Origin: Platanthera guangdongensis
Taxonomy: Eukaryota; Streptophyta; Magnoliopsida; Asparagales; Orchidaceae
Assembly (NCBI GenBank): GCA_039583875.1
Contig: CM077165.1
Location: forward strand, 66,824,757-66,888,756
DNA length: 64,000 nucleotides
Direction: 5' to 3'
Notes under the pieces: generated by a model
Told to the model about the DNA's origin: nothing
What the model saw: only the letters and a program-made list of their open reading frames with translations
Databases searched by the model: none
Part shown: positions 1-10,433 of the stretch, piece after piece
How positions within the stretch are numbered: the stretch's first letter is position 1
How the letters are laid out: the number at the start of each line of letters is the position of its first letter
Program-made: the position numbers and the translations under genes

Positions 1-678
1 TCATACTGCTATTTCTTTACTTTCCTTTACTGCACCGCTCTTACTTAGTACTTGTACTGTACTTAGCATTGCTAAAGTAGAATTTCATTACTTAGTACCA
101 CTCTAGATAGATATTGTCACCTGCTTCCATTTTGCTACCCCTTGTTGTTCTCCGCTTCGTCCTCCCGCTCGGTGCCTAGGAGCTGTGGGGCGAGGTGCGG
201 AGGAAACGACTTAGTCTTTTTGACTAATGGTCGGTGACCAACTATTTTTAGGAGCCCCTAGAGATGGAGCACCAGCACGTCGAGGAGGCAGGACATGAGG
301 AGCAGATACCGCTTCAGCAGGCTACTACCACTACTGTGCGTCCTCAGGTGGGACGAGTCTTGATGTTCTAGTATGCCTTCCGCATTTATGATTTTGTGAG
401 AGAGAGATTTGATGTACTGGGCATAAGCCCTTTTTACTCTTTCATTTGTACTCTATTGTGGACTATTGTACTATTCATTTTTTTTACATGTTTGTACTGT
501 GACTTGTGGACTGATGGTTTTTATATAAAGTTTACTTCTTTCTTCTCATGTTGGCCTATAGGTTAATGATCGTACTAGCCGGCAGAATCGGCGTATTGCG
601 GTGTCGACTAACCCGTGAGTTAGTGTCACCGTAAGACGGCGGTTCTGGGCATAAGATCCGGTAGCCTTCCTTGGTAAG
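1..678 (+). repeat. Truncated family-A chromovirus LTR (3' portion)
   Basis: This stretch matches the last 0.7 kb of the complete A LTRs (for example 4670-5347), including the CGGTGCCTAGGAGC segment, the exon-like segment and the U5 stem region. It stops about 18 bases before the normal ...TCTTACA end and is followed after only four bases (aatt, the last four bases of an internal region) by the start of another A LTR. The 5' part lies outside the window. It is probably what remains of a 5' LTR after deletion of an element's interior. Confidence 0.9.
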
Positions 679-759
679 AATTTGTAACATCCCATGTTAC
701 TTCTGGACCCCTCAACTTAGATTGGGTTAGGCATGGGGTGAGACTTAAGGAGAACAACT

Positions 760-1215
760 AGGTTTGACCCTAGGTAGTGGGTGGTAGCCATGTGGAGCCC
801 ATTATAGGACCAAGTCAAACTAGGTCAAACTAGCCTAATTAGGGACCCTAGCCACACCATGACCCCACCATATTACCCTAACCCTAAAGACAATCTAAGT
901 GGACCCTAGGGTATGTCACTGGGTCAACATTTTGACCCCAATTGACCAAAGTCAACCTTGGGCTTAATTTGGTCAAACCCACACTCATAGGCCTAATTAA
1001 CCTAAGTAGGGCACCCCCTTGACCCAAACTAAGTTGGGTGGTGCCACTAGACCCATTTCCACCAAGTAGGGTCGGTCCACCCACCATGGTTGACCAAGTC
1101 AACTCCCTAAGTCAATTTGGTCAACAAATTGACCTAAAGAGTGAAATGAAGGCCAAGCCATTTCCCCTTGGACCAAGCCCACCAAAATTGGCCCATAGTC
1201 AGCCCAAGTGAACAA
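760..1215. promoter_or_regulatory. U3 array of TTGACC/GGTCAA motifs (W-box-like)
   Basis: The segment is crowded with TTGAC and GTCAA cores in both orientations, often as inverted pairs such as GGTCAACAAATTGACC. TTGAC(C/T) is the core of the W-box bound by plant WRKY factors; that these are WRKY sites here is inference. The array lies upstream of a TATA-like CACTTATAG near 1475. The same array recurs in the other A copies, in LTR D (12230-12680), and in independent form in LTR B (18400-18960). Confidence 0.6.
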
Positions 1216-3740
1216 GACCAGTCCTACCCCTCTAAATCAGGAGAGAGAATACATGCAAGGAGGTAAAATTGGAATTTTTAGGAGAAGAGGAGAGAGAAAG
1301 GGGAATGAAGAAAATGGTGGCCACATGGCCACCCCATCAGTTGGTTTTGGCTGCCCAAAACCAGGTGGCTGACCTCCCCTCTACAATTCCAGCAGAAAAC
1401 CAAGGCAGTGAGCCACATGGCACCATAGGTGAAGCCTCCAATGCTCAAACCGAGCTCACCTTGGAGTTAAATCCACTTATAGCCCACCTCAGTCCAAACA
1501 GAGCTCACCATTAGCTTCAGAAGGCCGAAAGGAGTGGAATTCGACTGCTTAATCATGGAGAACGGTGGAGATTTGAGCTTTCGGGGTGGAGCTCGCCGGC
1601 GCACCACCACCACGGCAAACCGCCGCCTGACCCGCAGCCAAGCCTCGATTCAGGTGCGTTTCACTTCACCTCTACCCGTACTAGCATCTTAGATCAAATA
1701 GGAGAGATATCGGGCTCAACTGAGCCCGATGCCATGTGAGAAAATCGAGAGAATTCCAAGCTTTTGAAACCGCTCGGGATCGCCGTCGCCGCCGTCTCCC
1801 TCCGCCCCATCACCGGGAAATGATAGCCACCACCACCGTGAAGGTGATGGCACCGTTGGCCGGAGGTGGCGCCGTCTCAGCTGGCCGGAAACCGCCGGCA
1901 AAGTTGCTCCAGGTCGGCTCGATCTCAGCCGTTGGCTGGAGGTAGACGATGACCAGATTCCGTCGGATAAGCTTTAAGATTCGTGCGCAGTTATTAATAT
2001 GAATTAATTTAATGTATTGAATAGTATGATTTCTGTCACACGTTTTCAGTCACTTTGCATGTTAAATTTAGGCCTCTTCGAGGCATTTCCAGAAATTGCC
2101 CCTTAATGAAACATGTAGCCAGGGGTCTTACCTTTAATATGCCATCCTAAACCTACATTTTGGTGTAGTGTACGGTCCTGTAGGACATTTCGCCTAGGAC
2201 TGGTCCTATAGTAGGGCAGAAATTAAATTGGATGCCTAGGTCAAACTATTGATCACCATGGCCCCAAAGTTTGGGCACATGCATGATTAGGGCATACTTA
2301 GATTCTGTCAAAAGTTAGGAATTTTTAGAGAATAGTTTTCTATAGTTTTTGGTAAAATAGCAAAATATAAATAAATGACATATATGGAGCTCTACTCCTC
2401 CCCATGGCCCCAAATTTTGGTGGTAGGTCAGTGGGGTCATCCTTGGTGCATGATAAAATTTTCACCACCTTGGGTTCACTGCATGTTGGAGAATCCACTT
2501 GCATGTGCTAGACTATGTTTAGACTTGGTGTGCTAATAGCAAAAATGCAAATTGGTGTATTTAGCCCAATGGTGACATGCAAGGGTCATGGAATTATTTA
2601 TAGTGGTTCATTAGGGTAAATTTCATCCCTAAAATTAATAATGGAATTTTTGGAATAAAAATTCTATTTATTGGAATTTATTTTAAATATAGCTATTTTG
2701 GAAATAAAATTGGAAAATAGGGTTTCTTCAAGTACAAATTCAAACAATTTTGCCAAGGCATAGATGAGATCACATTTGACTTAGGAAAAATATGATTTCT
2801 CTGTTTTGAAGAACTTTTGGTGTAGATACCCTAAATTCCTCATTTTTCCCTTATCTTGGTAAATTCTTGAAATGATGGATATATACTTCTGAAAAATTTG
2901 GAATTTATTTTATTGCTATAAAATATTATTATTAGTTTTGCATAAAATTCTCAGAATTAATGGATGCATTGTTTGTTGTTAAATTAATAAAATGGCATTT
3001 TGGTAAATATATTATAATGGAATCCTATAGGCCATTTTATAATAAATGTTGATGATACTCTGCCAATAGTCATAAATTAGTGTCCTAAAAGTTCTGTAAT
3101 ATTTCTGGAAGTTTTGAGTACATAATGCCTATACTTTATTTGGAAAATGGAATTTGTGTGGAATTGATATTAAATAGAAAATGATAATAAATAATTTAAG
3201 GAAAATTATAAAATTCTGTAGGCAGCAATATTTTGTCAATATACATCTCAGGAAAAATTCCCTAGGTCAGTGGATACTTAATCAAACTACTTCATGTGTA
3301 AAGTGACCTAGCTTTCAAATTAAAAGAATTAATTAAAGGACTATTTGGCCAAGAAAAATTACAAGGATTCTTAGGGTAGTTCCCTTAGTCCATAACACCT
3401 TAGGATAAATATTTAGAGGCAAGATGCCTTAAGGTTTGGAAGATCACATTTTTAGGGTAATCATAGGTCATGGTCTGCATATAACACAAATAGGTCTTGC
3501 CTTAGGTGATTACCAGGGGATTGATTATCGGCAGAAATAAGAGAGAGTTCAACATGAGTAACCCTGGTGGGTAGAGTTGCCTTAGTGAGGGATCAAAAGT
3601 GCAAGTCTTAGTTAGCAATTGGAATGGGGGTCGGCGGAAGACCGTCGGCATCCCGGTAACACCTTAAGTCACTAGGGTTGTACTAGAGCAATAAGGAGAG
3701 CTGGGGAGATACATGGGTAGTCATCAACTAAAATAAGTAT

Positions 3741-3831
3741 CCTTGCGAAAGGGAACGCTGGGCGTAATCCCAACACAGTTCCTAGTGCCCCTTGAGAGCC
3801 CTTCACAGGGAATACCGGGGGCAGTCCTGGG
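3741..3831 (+). other. 91-bp block conserved across LTR families A, B and D
   Basis: The block runs from CCTTGCGAAAGG to GTCCTGGG. It is identical base for base to the block in LTR D (16032-16122) and differs at two positions from LTR B (21714-21804), although the flanks do not align. It can form CCTT-GCGA-AAGG (a GNRA-type loop), GGGAACGC with GCGT..TCCC, and TGCCCC with GGGGCA enclosing CCCT-TCAC-AGGG. Function unknown; a structured RNA is inferred. Confidence 0.75.
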
Positions 3832-4525
3832 ATTAACCTTAAATCTCTAAGTATAATAAACCGTAGACAAGAGTAGTTTAATAGGTAGGACATTATTGTA
3901 CCTTCTCGCCCGTGTGGGGGTTGGAGAGATTCATGATATATGCTCACCCGTCTAGGGTTCGAGGGAGTTGGCATAAAGGCACTAATGTGCGTTCTCACCC
4001 GGGTTTGGGTGTGAGGGATTCAGGACGGGTTTTGGTCCTGCGAGCGGGAGGCTCGGTATGAATTACTTGCATGTGCATAAATATCGTGGCGGGGCATGCG
4101 GTACTGGCCGTTCGTCACACCGATGGCAGTACGGTGCACCAGGTGGTTGTGGGAGTTAGAGGGGCCAGTGGGTTGTTTTACACTGCGGTCTGGAGGACGA
4201 TCCCCGATAACACACATCGGACCCAACAAGACTGATGAGTTTGTCAGCAAAGTACGTACGCGAGACTCTAGAGTGCACCTTGGACGTGTACAGAGGCGTA
4301 TGAGAGGGGTCTAAGGCTTGGTAGTGTGCATACCGGTCTAGAAGCGGAGACGCCCGCTCCGCTGCTGCCGTAGCCACAGCGGTGGTACCCGAGAGTGATG
4401 CTAGCTCTCAAAAAGTGGGAACTAAAGGTCTGTGATCACAGAGTCGTTGTGTGTGAGTTGCACTTGTCTGCGCATAAAATTGCATCATATCATTCATTCA
4501 TATTAGGTCATACGCTTCATAGATC

Positions 4526-4621
4526 CTTATCATATAAATTAGTATGAGCTCTTTTATATGATAAGTTAAATTTCCTGGAAATCCTAACTTATATATTTGT
4601 ATGGGCATTTATATAAGTTAG
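4526..4621 (+). other. Two tandem hairpins with TATGRGC-type loops (LTR A1)
   Basis: Hairpin 1 (4526-4565) pairs CTTATCATATAAA with TTTATATGATAAG around a loop holding GTATGAGC. Hairpin 2 (4584-4621) pairs CTAACTTATATA with TATATAAGTTAG around TTTGTATGGGCAT. Both stems are perfect over 12-13 bases. Equivalent hairpins with different stem sequences occur in LTRs B, D and F. Confidence 0.8.
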
Positions 4622-4920
4622 GGTACGTTTGTGATGATAGCTTAGTGGTAGCTTAGCTTATTTACTTGTTCATACTGATGTTTCTTTACTTTCCTTTACT
4701 ACACCGCTCTTACTTACTACTTGTACTGTACTTAGCATTGCTAGAGTAGAATTTCATTACTTAGTACCACTCTAGATAGATATTGTCACCTGCTTCCATT
4801 TTGCTACCCCTTGTTGTCCTCCGCTTCGTCCTCCCGCTCGGTGCCTAGGAGCTGCGGGGCGAGGTGCGGAGGAAACGACTTAGTCTTTTTGACTAATGGT
4901 CGGTGACCAACTATTTTTAG

Positions 4921-5016
4921 GAGCACGTGGAGATGGAGCAGCAGCACGTCGAGGAGGCAGGACATGAGGAGCAGATACCGCTTCAGCAGGCTACTACCAC
5001 TACTGTGCGTCCTCAG
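4921..5016 (+). other. Exon-like segment in LTR A1 with a 28-codon start
   Basis: The segment follows a splice-acceptor-like CTATTTTTAG and ends CAG before GTGGGA. An ATG at 4933 opens 28 codons to 5016. A second acceptor-like site with a pyrimidine tract (…GGCCTACAG, ending 5230) is followed by a segment that continues the frame exactly to TGA at 5285-5287. LTRs D (17306-17398) and B (22795-22887) have the matching segment with a 25-codon frame starting ATGGAGGAGCAGCCC and the donor-like ACC/GTGAGT. Real splicing and translation are unproven. Confidence 0.45.
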
Positions 5017-5251
5017 GTGGGACGAGTCTTGATGTTCTAGTATAGCTTCCGCATTTATGATTTTGTGAGAGAGAGATTTGATGTACTGGGCATAAGCCCT
5101 TTTTACTCTTTCATTTGTACACTATTGTGGACTATTGTACTATTCATTTCTTTTACATGTTTGTACTGTGACTTGTGGACTGATGGTTTTTATATACAGT
5201 TTACTTCTTTCTTCTCATTTTGGCCTACAGGTTAATGATCGTACTAGCCGG

Positions 5252-5316
5252 CAGAATCGGCGTATTGCGGTGTCGACTAACCCGTGAGTTAGTGTCACCG
5301 TAAGACGGCGGTTCTG
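5252..5316 (+). other. U5 stem structure near the end of LTR A1
   Basis: CAGAATCGGCG (5252-5262) can pair with CGGCGGTTCTG (5306-5316), with one mismatch and one G-T pair. It encloses an inner stem ACTAAC/GTTAGT (5276-5281, 5288-5293). In LTR D the inner stem is ACCTTC/GAAGGT and in LTR B TGACTCTTCA/TGAAGGAGTCA, so pairing is kept while sequence changes. Its place just upstream of the PBS resembles the U5 inverted-repeat structures used in priming by retroviruses. Confidence 0.65.
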
Positions 5317-5365
5317 GGCATAAGATCCGGTAGCCTTCCTTGGTAAGGGGGACAGGGATCTTACA

Positions 5366-5408
5366 AACTTCGCATACCTCCTATCGAAACCTGGCTCTGA
5401 TACCAGTT
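5366..5408 (-). other. Inverted PBS and 43 bp of leader between two opposed LTRs
   Basis: Read on the minus strand this is the PBS TGGTATCAGAGC (complement at 5394-5405), three bases from the - LTR, followed by about 28 bases of leader resembling the one after LTR D. It is all that is left of that element's leader. It is bounded on the other side by the exact CA end of the + LTR A1. Confidence 0.9.
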
Positions 5409-8400
5409 TGTAAGATCCCCCTCCCCCTTACCGAGGAAGGCTACCGGATCTTATGCCCAGAACCGCCGTCTTACGGTGACACTAACTCACGGGTTAGTCG
5501 ACACCGCAATACGCCGATTCTGCCGGCTAGTACGATCATTAACCTGTAGGCCAACATGAGAAGAAAGAAGTAAACTGTATATAAAAACCATCAGTCCACA
5601 AGTCACAGTACAAACATGTAAAAGAAATGAATAGTACAATAGTCCACAATAGAGTACAAATGAAAGAGTAAAAAGGGCTTATGCCCAGTACATCAAATCT
5701 CTCTCTCACAAAATCATAAATGCGGAAGCTATACTAGAACATCAAGACTCGTCCCACCTGAGGACGCACAATAGTGGTAGTAGCCTGCTGAAGCGGTATC
5801 TGCTCCTCATGTCCTGCCTCCTCGACGTGCTGGTGCTCCATCTCCACGGGCTCCTAAAAATAGTTGGTCACCGACCATTAGTCAAAAAGACCAAGTCGTT
5901 TCCTCCGCACCTCGCCCCGCTGCTCCTAGGCACCGAGCGGGAGGACGAAGCGGAGGACAACAAGGGGTAGCAAAATGGAAGCAGGTGACAATATCTATCT
6001 AGAGTGGTACTAAGTAATGAAATTCTACTCTAGCAATGCTAAGTACAGTACAAGTAGTACGTAAGAGCGGTGCAGTAAAGGAAAGTAAAGAAACAGCAGT
6101 ATGAACAAGTAAATAAGCTAAGCTACCACTAAGCTATCATCACAAACGTACCCTAATTTATATAAATGCCCATACAAATATATAAGTTAGGATTTCCAGG
6201 AAATTTAACTTATCATATAAAAGAGCCCATACTAATTTATATGATAAGGATCTATGAAGCGTATGACCTAATATGAATGAATGATATGATGCAATTTTAT
6301 GCGCAGGCAAGTGCAACTCACACACAAGGACTCTGTGATCACAGACCTTTAGTTCCCACTTTTTGAGAGCTAGCATCACTCTCGGGTACCACCGCTGTGG
6401 CTACGGCAGCAGCGGAGCGGGCGTCTCCGCTTCTAGACCGGTATGCACACTACCAAGCCTTAGACCCCTCTCATATGCCTCTGTACACGTCCAAGGTGCA
6501 CTCTAGAGTTTTGCGTACGTACTTTGCTGACAAACCCGTCAGTCTTGTTGGGTCGGATGTGTGTTATCGGGGATCGTCCTCCAGACCGCAGTGTAAAACA
6601 ACCCACTGGCCCCTCTAACTCCCACAACCGCCTGGTGCACCGTACTGCCATCGGTGTGATGAACGGCCAGTACCGCATGCCCCGCCACGATATTTATGCA
6701 CATGCAAGTAATTCATACCGAGCCTCCCGCTCGCAGGACCAAAACCCGTCCTGAATTCCTCAAACCCAAACCCGGGTGAGAACGCACATTAGTGCCTTTA
6801 TGCCAACTCCCTCGAACCCTAGACGGGTGAGCATATATCATGAATCTCTCCAACCCCCACACGGGCGAGAAGGTACAATAATGTCCTAACCTATTAAACT
6901 ACTCTTGTCTACGGTTTATTATACTTAGAGATTTAAGGTTAATCCCAGGACTGCCCCCGGTATTCCCTCTGAAGGGCTCTCAAGGGGCACTAGGAACTGT
7001 GTTGGGATTACGCCCAGCATTCCCTTTCGCAAGGATACTTATTTTAGTTGATGACTACCCATGTATCTCCCCAGCTCTCCTTATTGCTCTAGTACAACCC
7101 TAGTGACTTAAGGTGTTACTGGGATGCCGACGGTCTTCCGCCGACCCCCATTCCAATTGCTAACTAAGACTTGCACTTTTGATCCCTCACTAAGGCAACT
7201 CTACCCACCAAGGTTACTCATGTTGAACTCTCTCTTATTTCTGCCGATAATCAATCCCCTGGTAATCACCTAAGGCAAGACCTATTTGTGTTATATGCAG
7301 ACCATGACCTATGATTACCCTAAAAATGTGATCTTCCAAACCTTAAGGCATCTTGCCTCTAAATATTTATCCTAAGGTGTTATGGACTAAGAGAACTACC
7401 CTAAGAATCCTCGTAATTTCTCTTGGCCAAATAGTCCTTTAATTAATTCTTTTAATTTGAAAGCTAGGTCACTTTACACATGAAGTAGTTTGATTAAGTA
7501 TCCACTGACCTATGGAATTTTTCCTGAGATGTATATTGACAAAATATTGCTGCCTACAGAATTTCATAATTTTCCTTAAAATATTTATTATCATTTTCTA
7601 TTTAATATCAATTCCACACAAATTCCGTTTTCCAAATAAAGTATAGGCATTATGTACTCAAAAATTCCAAACAAATTACAGAACTTTTAGGACACTAATG
7701 TATGACTATTGGCAGAGTATCATCAATATTTATTATAAAATGGCCTATAGGATTCCATTATAAGTTATTTACCAAAATGCCATTTTATTAATTTAACAAC
7801 AAACAATGCATCCATTAATTCTGAGAAATTTATGCAAAACTAATAATAACATTTTATAGCAATAGAATAAATTCCAAATTTTTCAGAAGTATATATCCAT
7901 CATTTCAAGAATTTAACAAGATAAGGGTAAAATGGGGAATTTAGGGTATCTACTCCAAAAGTTCTTCAAAACAGAGAAATCATATTTTTCCTAAGTCCAA
8001 TGTGATCGCATCTATGCCTTGGAAAAATTTTTTGAATTTGTACTTGAAGAAACCCTATTTTCCAATTTTATTTCCAAAATAGCTATATTTAAAATAAATT
8101 CCAATAAATAGAATTTTGATTCCAAAAATTCCATTATTAATTTGAGGGATGAAATTTACCCTAATGAACCACTATAAATAATTCCATGACCCTTGCATGT
8201 CACCATTGGGCTAAATACACCAATTTGCATTTTTGCTATTAGCACACCAAGTCTAAACATAGGCTAGCACATGCAAGTGGATTCTCCAACATGCACTGAA
8301 TCCAAGGTGCTGAAAATTTTATCATGCACCAAGGATGACCCCACTGACCTACCACCAAAATTTGGGGCCATGGGGAGGAGTAGAGCTCCATATATGTCAT

Positions 8401-10092
8401 TTATTTATATTTTGCTATTTTACCAAAACCTATAGGAAACTCTTCTCTAAAAATTCCTAAATTTTGGCAGGAGATACGTATGCCCTAATCATACATGTGC
8501 CCAAAATTTGGGGCCATGGTGATCAATAGTTTGACCTAGGCATCCAATTTAATTTCTGTCCTACCCTAGGACCAGTCCTAGGAGAAATGTCCTACAGGCC
8601 TGTACACTACACCAAAATATATGTTTAGGGTGGCATATTAAAGGTAAGACCCCTGGCTACAGTTTTCATTAAGGGGCAAATTCTGGAAATGCTTCTAAGA
8701 GGCCTAAATTTAACATGCAAAGTGACTGAAAAAGTGTGACAGAAATCATACTATTCAATACATTAAATTAATTCATATTAATAACTGCGCACGAATCTTA
8801 AAGCTTATCCGACGGAATCTGGTCATCGTCTACCTCCAGCCAACGGCTGAGATCGAGCCGACCTGGAGCAACTTTGCTGGCGGTTTCCGGCCAGCTGAGA
8901 CGGCGCCACCTCCGGCCAACGGTTCCATCACCTTCACGGTGGTGGTGGCTATCATTTCCCGGCGATGGGGCGGCGGGAGACGGCGGCGACGGCGATCCCG
9001 AGCGGTTTCAAAAGCTTGGAATTCTCTCGATTTTCTCACATGGCATCGGGCTCAATTGAGCCCGATATCTCTCCTATTTGATCTAAGATGCTAGTACGGG
9101 TAGAGGTGAAGTGAAACACACCTGAATCGAGGCTTGGCTGCGGGTCAGGCGGCGGTTTGCCGTGGTGGTGGTGCGCCGGCGAGCTCCACCACGAAAGCTC
9201 AAATCTCCACCGTTCTCCATGATTAAGCAGTCGAATTCCACTCCTTTCGGCCTTCTGAAGCTAATGGTGAGCTCTGTTTGGACTGAGGTGGGCTATAAGT
9301 GGAGTTAACTCCAAGGTGAGCTCGGTTTGAGCATTGGAGGCTTCACCCATGGTGCCATGTGGCTCACTGCCTTGGTTTTCTGCTGGAATTGAAGAGGGGA
9401 GGTCAGCCACCTGGTTTTGGGCAGCCAAAACCAACTGATGGGGTGGCCATGTGGCCACCATTTTCTTCATTCCCCTTTCTCTCTCCTCTTCTCCTAAAAA
9501 TTCCAATTTTACCCCCTTGCATGTATTCTCTCTCCTGATTTAGAGGGGTAGGACTGGTCTTGTTCACTTGGGCTGACTATGGGCCAATTTTGGTGGGCTT
9601 GGTCCAAGGGGAAATGGCTTGGCCTTCATTTCACTCTTTAGGTCAATTTGTTGACCAAATTGACTTAGGGAGTTGACTTGGTCAACCATGGTGGGTGGAC
9701 TGACCCTACTTGGTGGAAATGGGTCTAGTGGCACCACCCAACTTGGTTTGGGTCAAGGGGGTGCCCTACTTAGGTTAATTAGGCCTATGAGTGTGGGTTT
9801 GACCAAATTAAGCCCAAGGTTGACTTTGGTCAATTGGGGTCAAAATGTTGACCCAGTGACATACCCTAGGGTCCACTTAGATTGTCTTTAGGGTTAGGGT
9901 AATGTGGTGGGGTCATGGTGTGGCTATGGTCCCTAATTAGACTAGTTTGACCTAGTTTGACTTGGTCCTATAGTGGGCTCCACATGGCTACCACCCACTA
10001 CCTAGGGTCAAACCTAGTTGTTCTCCTTAAGTCTCACCCCATGCCTAACCCAATCTAAGTTGAGGGGTCCAGAAGTAACATGGGATGTTACA
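5409..10092 (-). mobile_element. Complete family-A LTR in inverted orientation (copy A2)
   Basis: The 4684-bp LTR reads TGTAACATCCC...TCTTACA on the minus strand. It is the mirror of A1 (683-5365), with only scattered substitutions where I compared them, so the two form a palindrome with 4.68-kb arms around 43 bp. It carries the inverted 91-bp block (6944-7034), the hairpin pair (about 6153-6248), the exon-like segment and the U5 stem. The AT-rich middle (about 7200-8760) holds nothing that I can support as a gene. Confidence 0.93.
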
Positions 10093-10422
10093 AATTCCAA
10101 TAAACAAGAAAATAATTTCGTCCCCGAAATTTAAGTTCCGGTCTACGGGGTTCTATTTGCAAGAATCATCAAGAAATTTAAAGACATAACGTAAATGTAC
10201 CTGATGCGAATAGCTTCGGGTGTTGCTCCAGCATCAGATCTCTCGGCTCCCAAGTGTGCTCCTCCCGTCCATGGTTGGACCACATCACCTTCACAAGAGG
10301 GACCTTCTTCTTCCGCAACACTCGGATGGCTGTATCGTCAATCCGGATCGGCTCCAATCTCACTGATCTTTCAGGCTCTACCGGTCCGGCTGTAGTAGTG
10401 ATGTGCTGCTCCGGCCGAAGGA
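10093..10422 (-). pseudogene. Inverted integrase C-terminus (chromodomain) and tail fragment
   Basis: On the minus strand this is the end of a chromovirus polyprotein: the integrase C-terminal region and chromodomain (residues like VRLEPIRIDD and HTWEPRDL), stop at 10178-10180, then the noncoding tail with the AATTTCGGGGACGAAATT-type hairpin, leading into LTR A2. It is an inverted near-copy of 11822-12150. Upstream pol is missing: after 11 filler bases (10423-10433) the sequence flips to a + strand RNase H/integrase fragment. Confidence 0.9.
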
Positions 10423-10433
10423 TACCACTCTCT

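Larger units (their letters stand above)
683..5365 (+). mobile_element. Complete LTR of chromovirus family A (copy A1)
   Basis: The 4683-bp copy begins TGTAACATCCC and ends TCTTACA, the same ends as the A LTRs at 5409-10092 (inverted) and 46720-51404. In order it holds a TTGACC/GGTCAA-rich U3 (about 760-1215), a GC-rich stretch (1540-1960), a long AT-rich interior with no gene that I can support (about 2000-3600), a 91-bp conserved block, a GC-rich segment shared with LTR D (about 4087-4440), two hairpins, a short exon-like segment and a U5 stem structure. Short open frames in it repeat in all A copies only because the LTR repeats. No target-site duplication is visible: gaatt on the left, aactt on the right. 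Confidence 0.93.

Noticed and set aside
890..900. Telomere-like ccctaaccctaaa (also near 12348 and 46915)
   Set aside because: Only two units, inside LTR A at the same place in each copy; not an interstitial telomere array.
884..1102. Open frame of 72 codons repeated in all A LTRs (also 9673-9891, 12352-12570, 46921-47139)
   Set aside because: It recurs only because the LTR does; it lies over the TTGAC/GTCAA array, in which motif periodicity keeps stops away, and it resembles no protein.
1716..1945. Arg/Pro-rich open frames on both strands of the GC-rich LTR segment (also 8830-9059, 19028-19828, 29210-30010, 47753-47982)
   Set aside because: They overlap on opposite strands, are explained by high GC content, and have no conserved start or domain.
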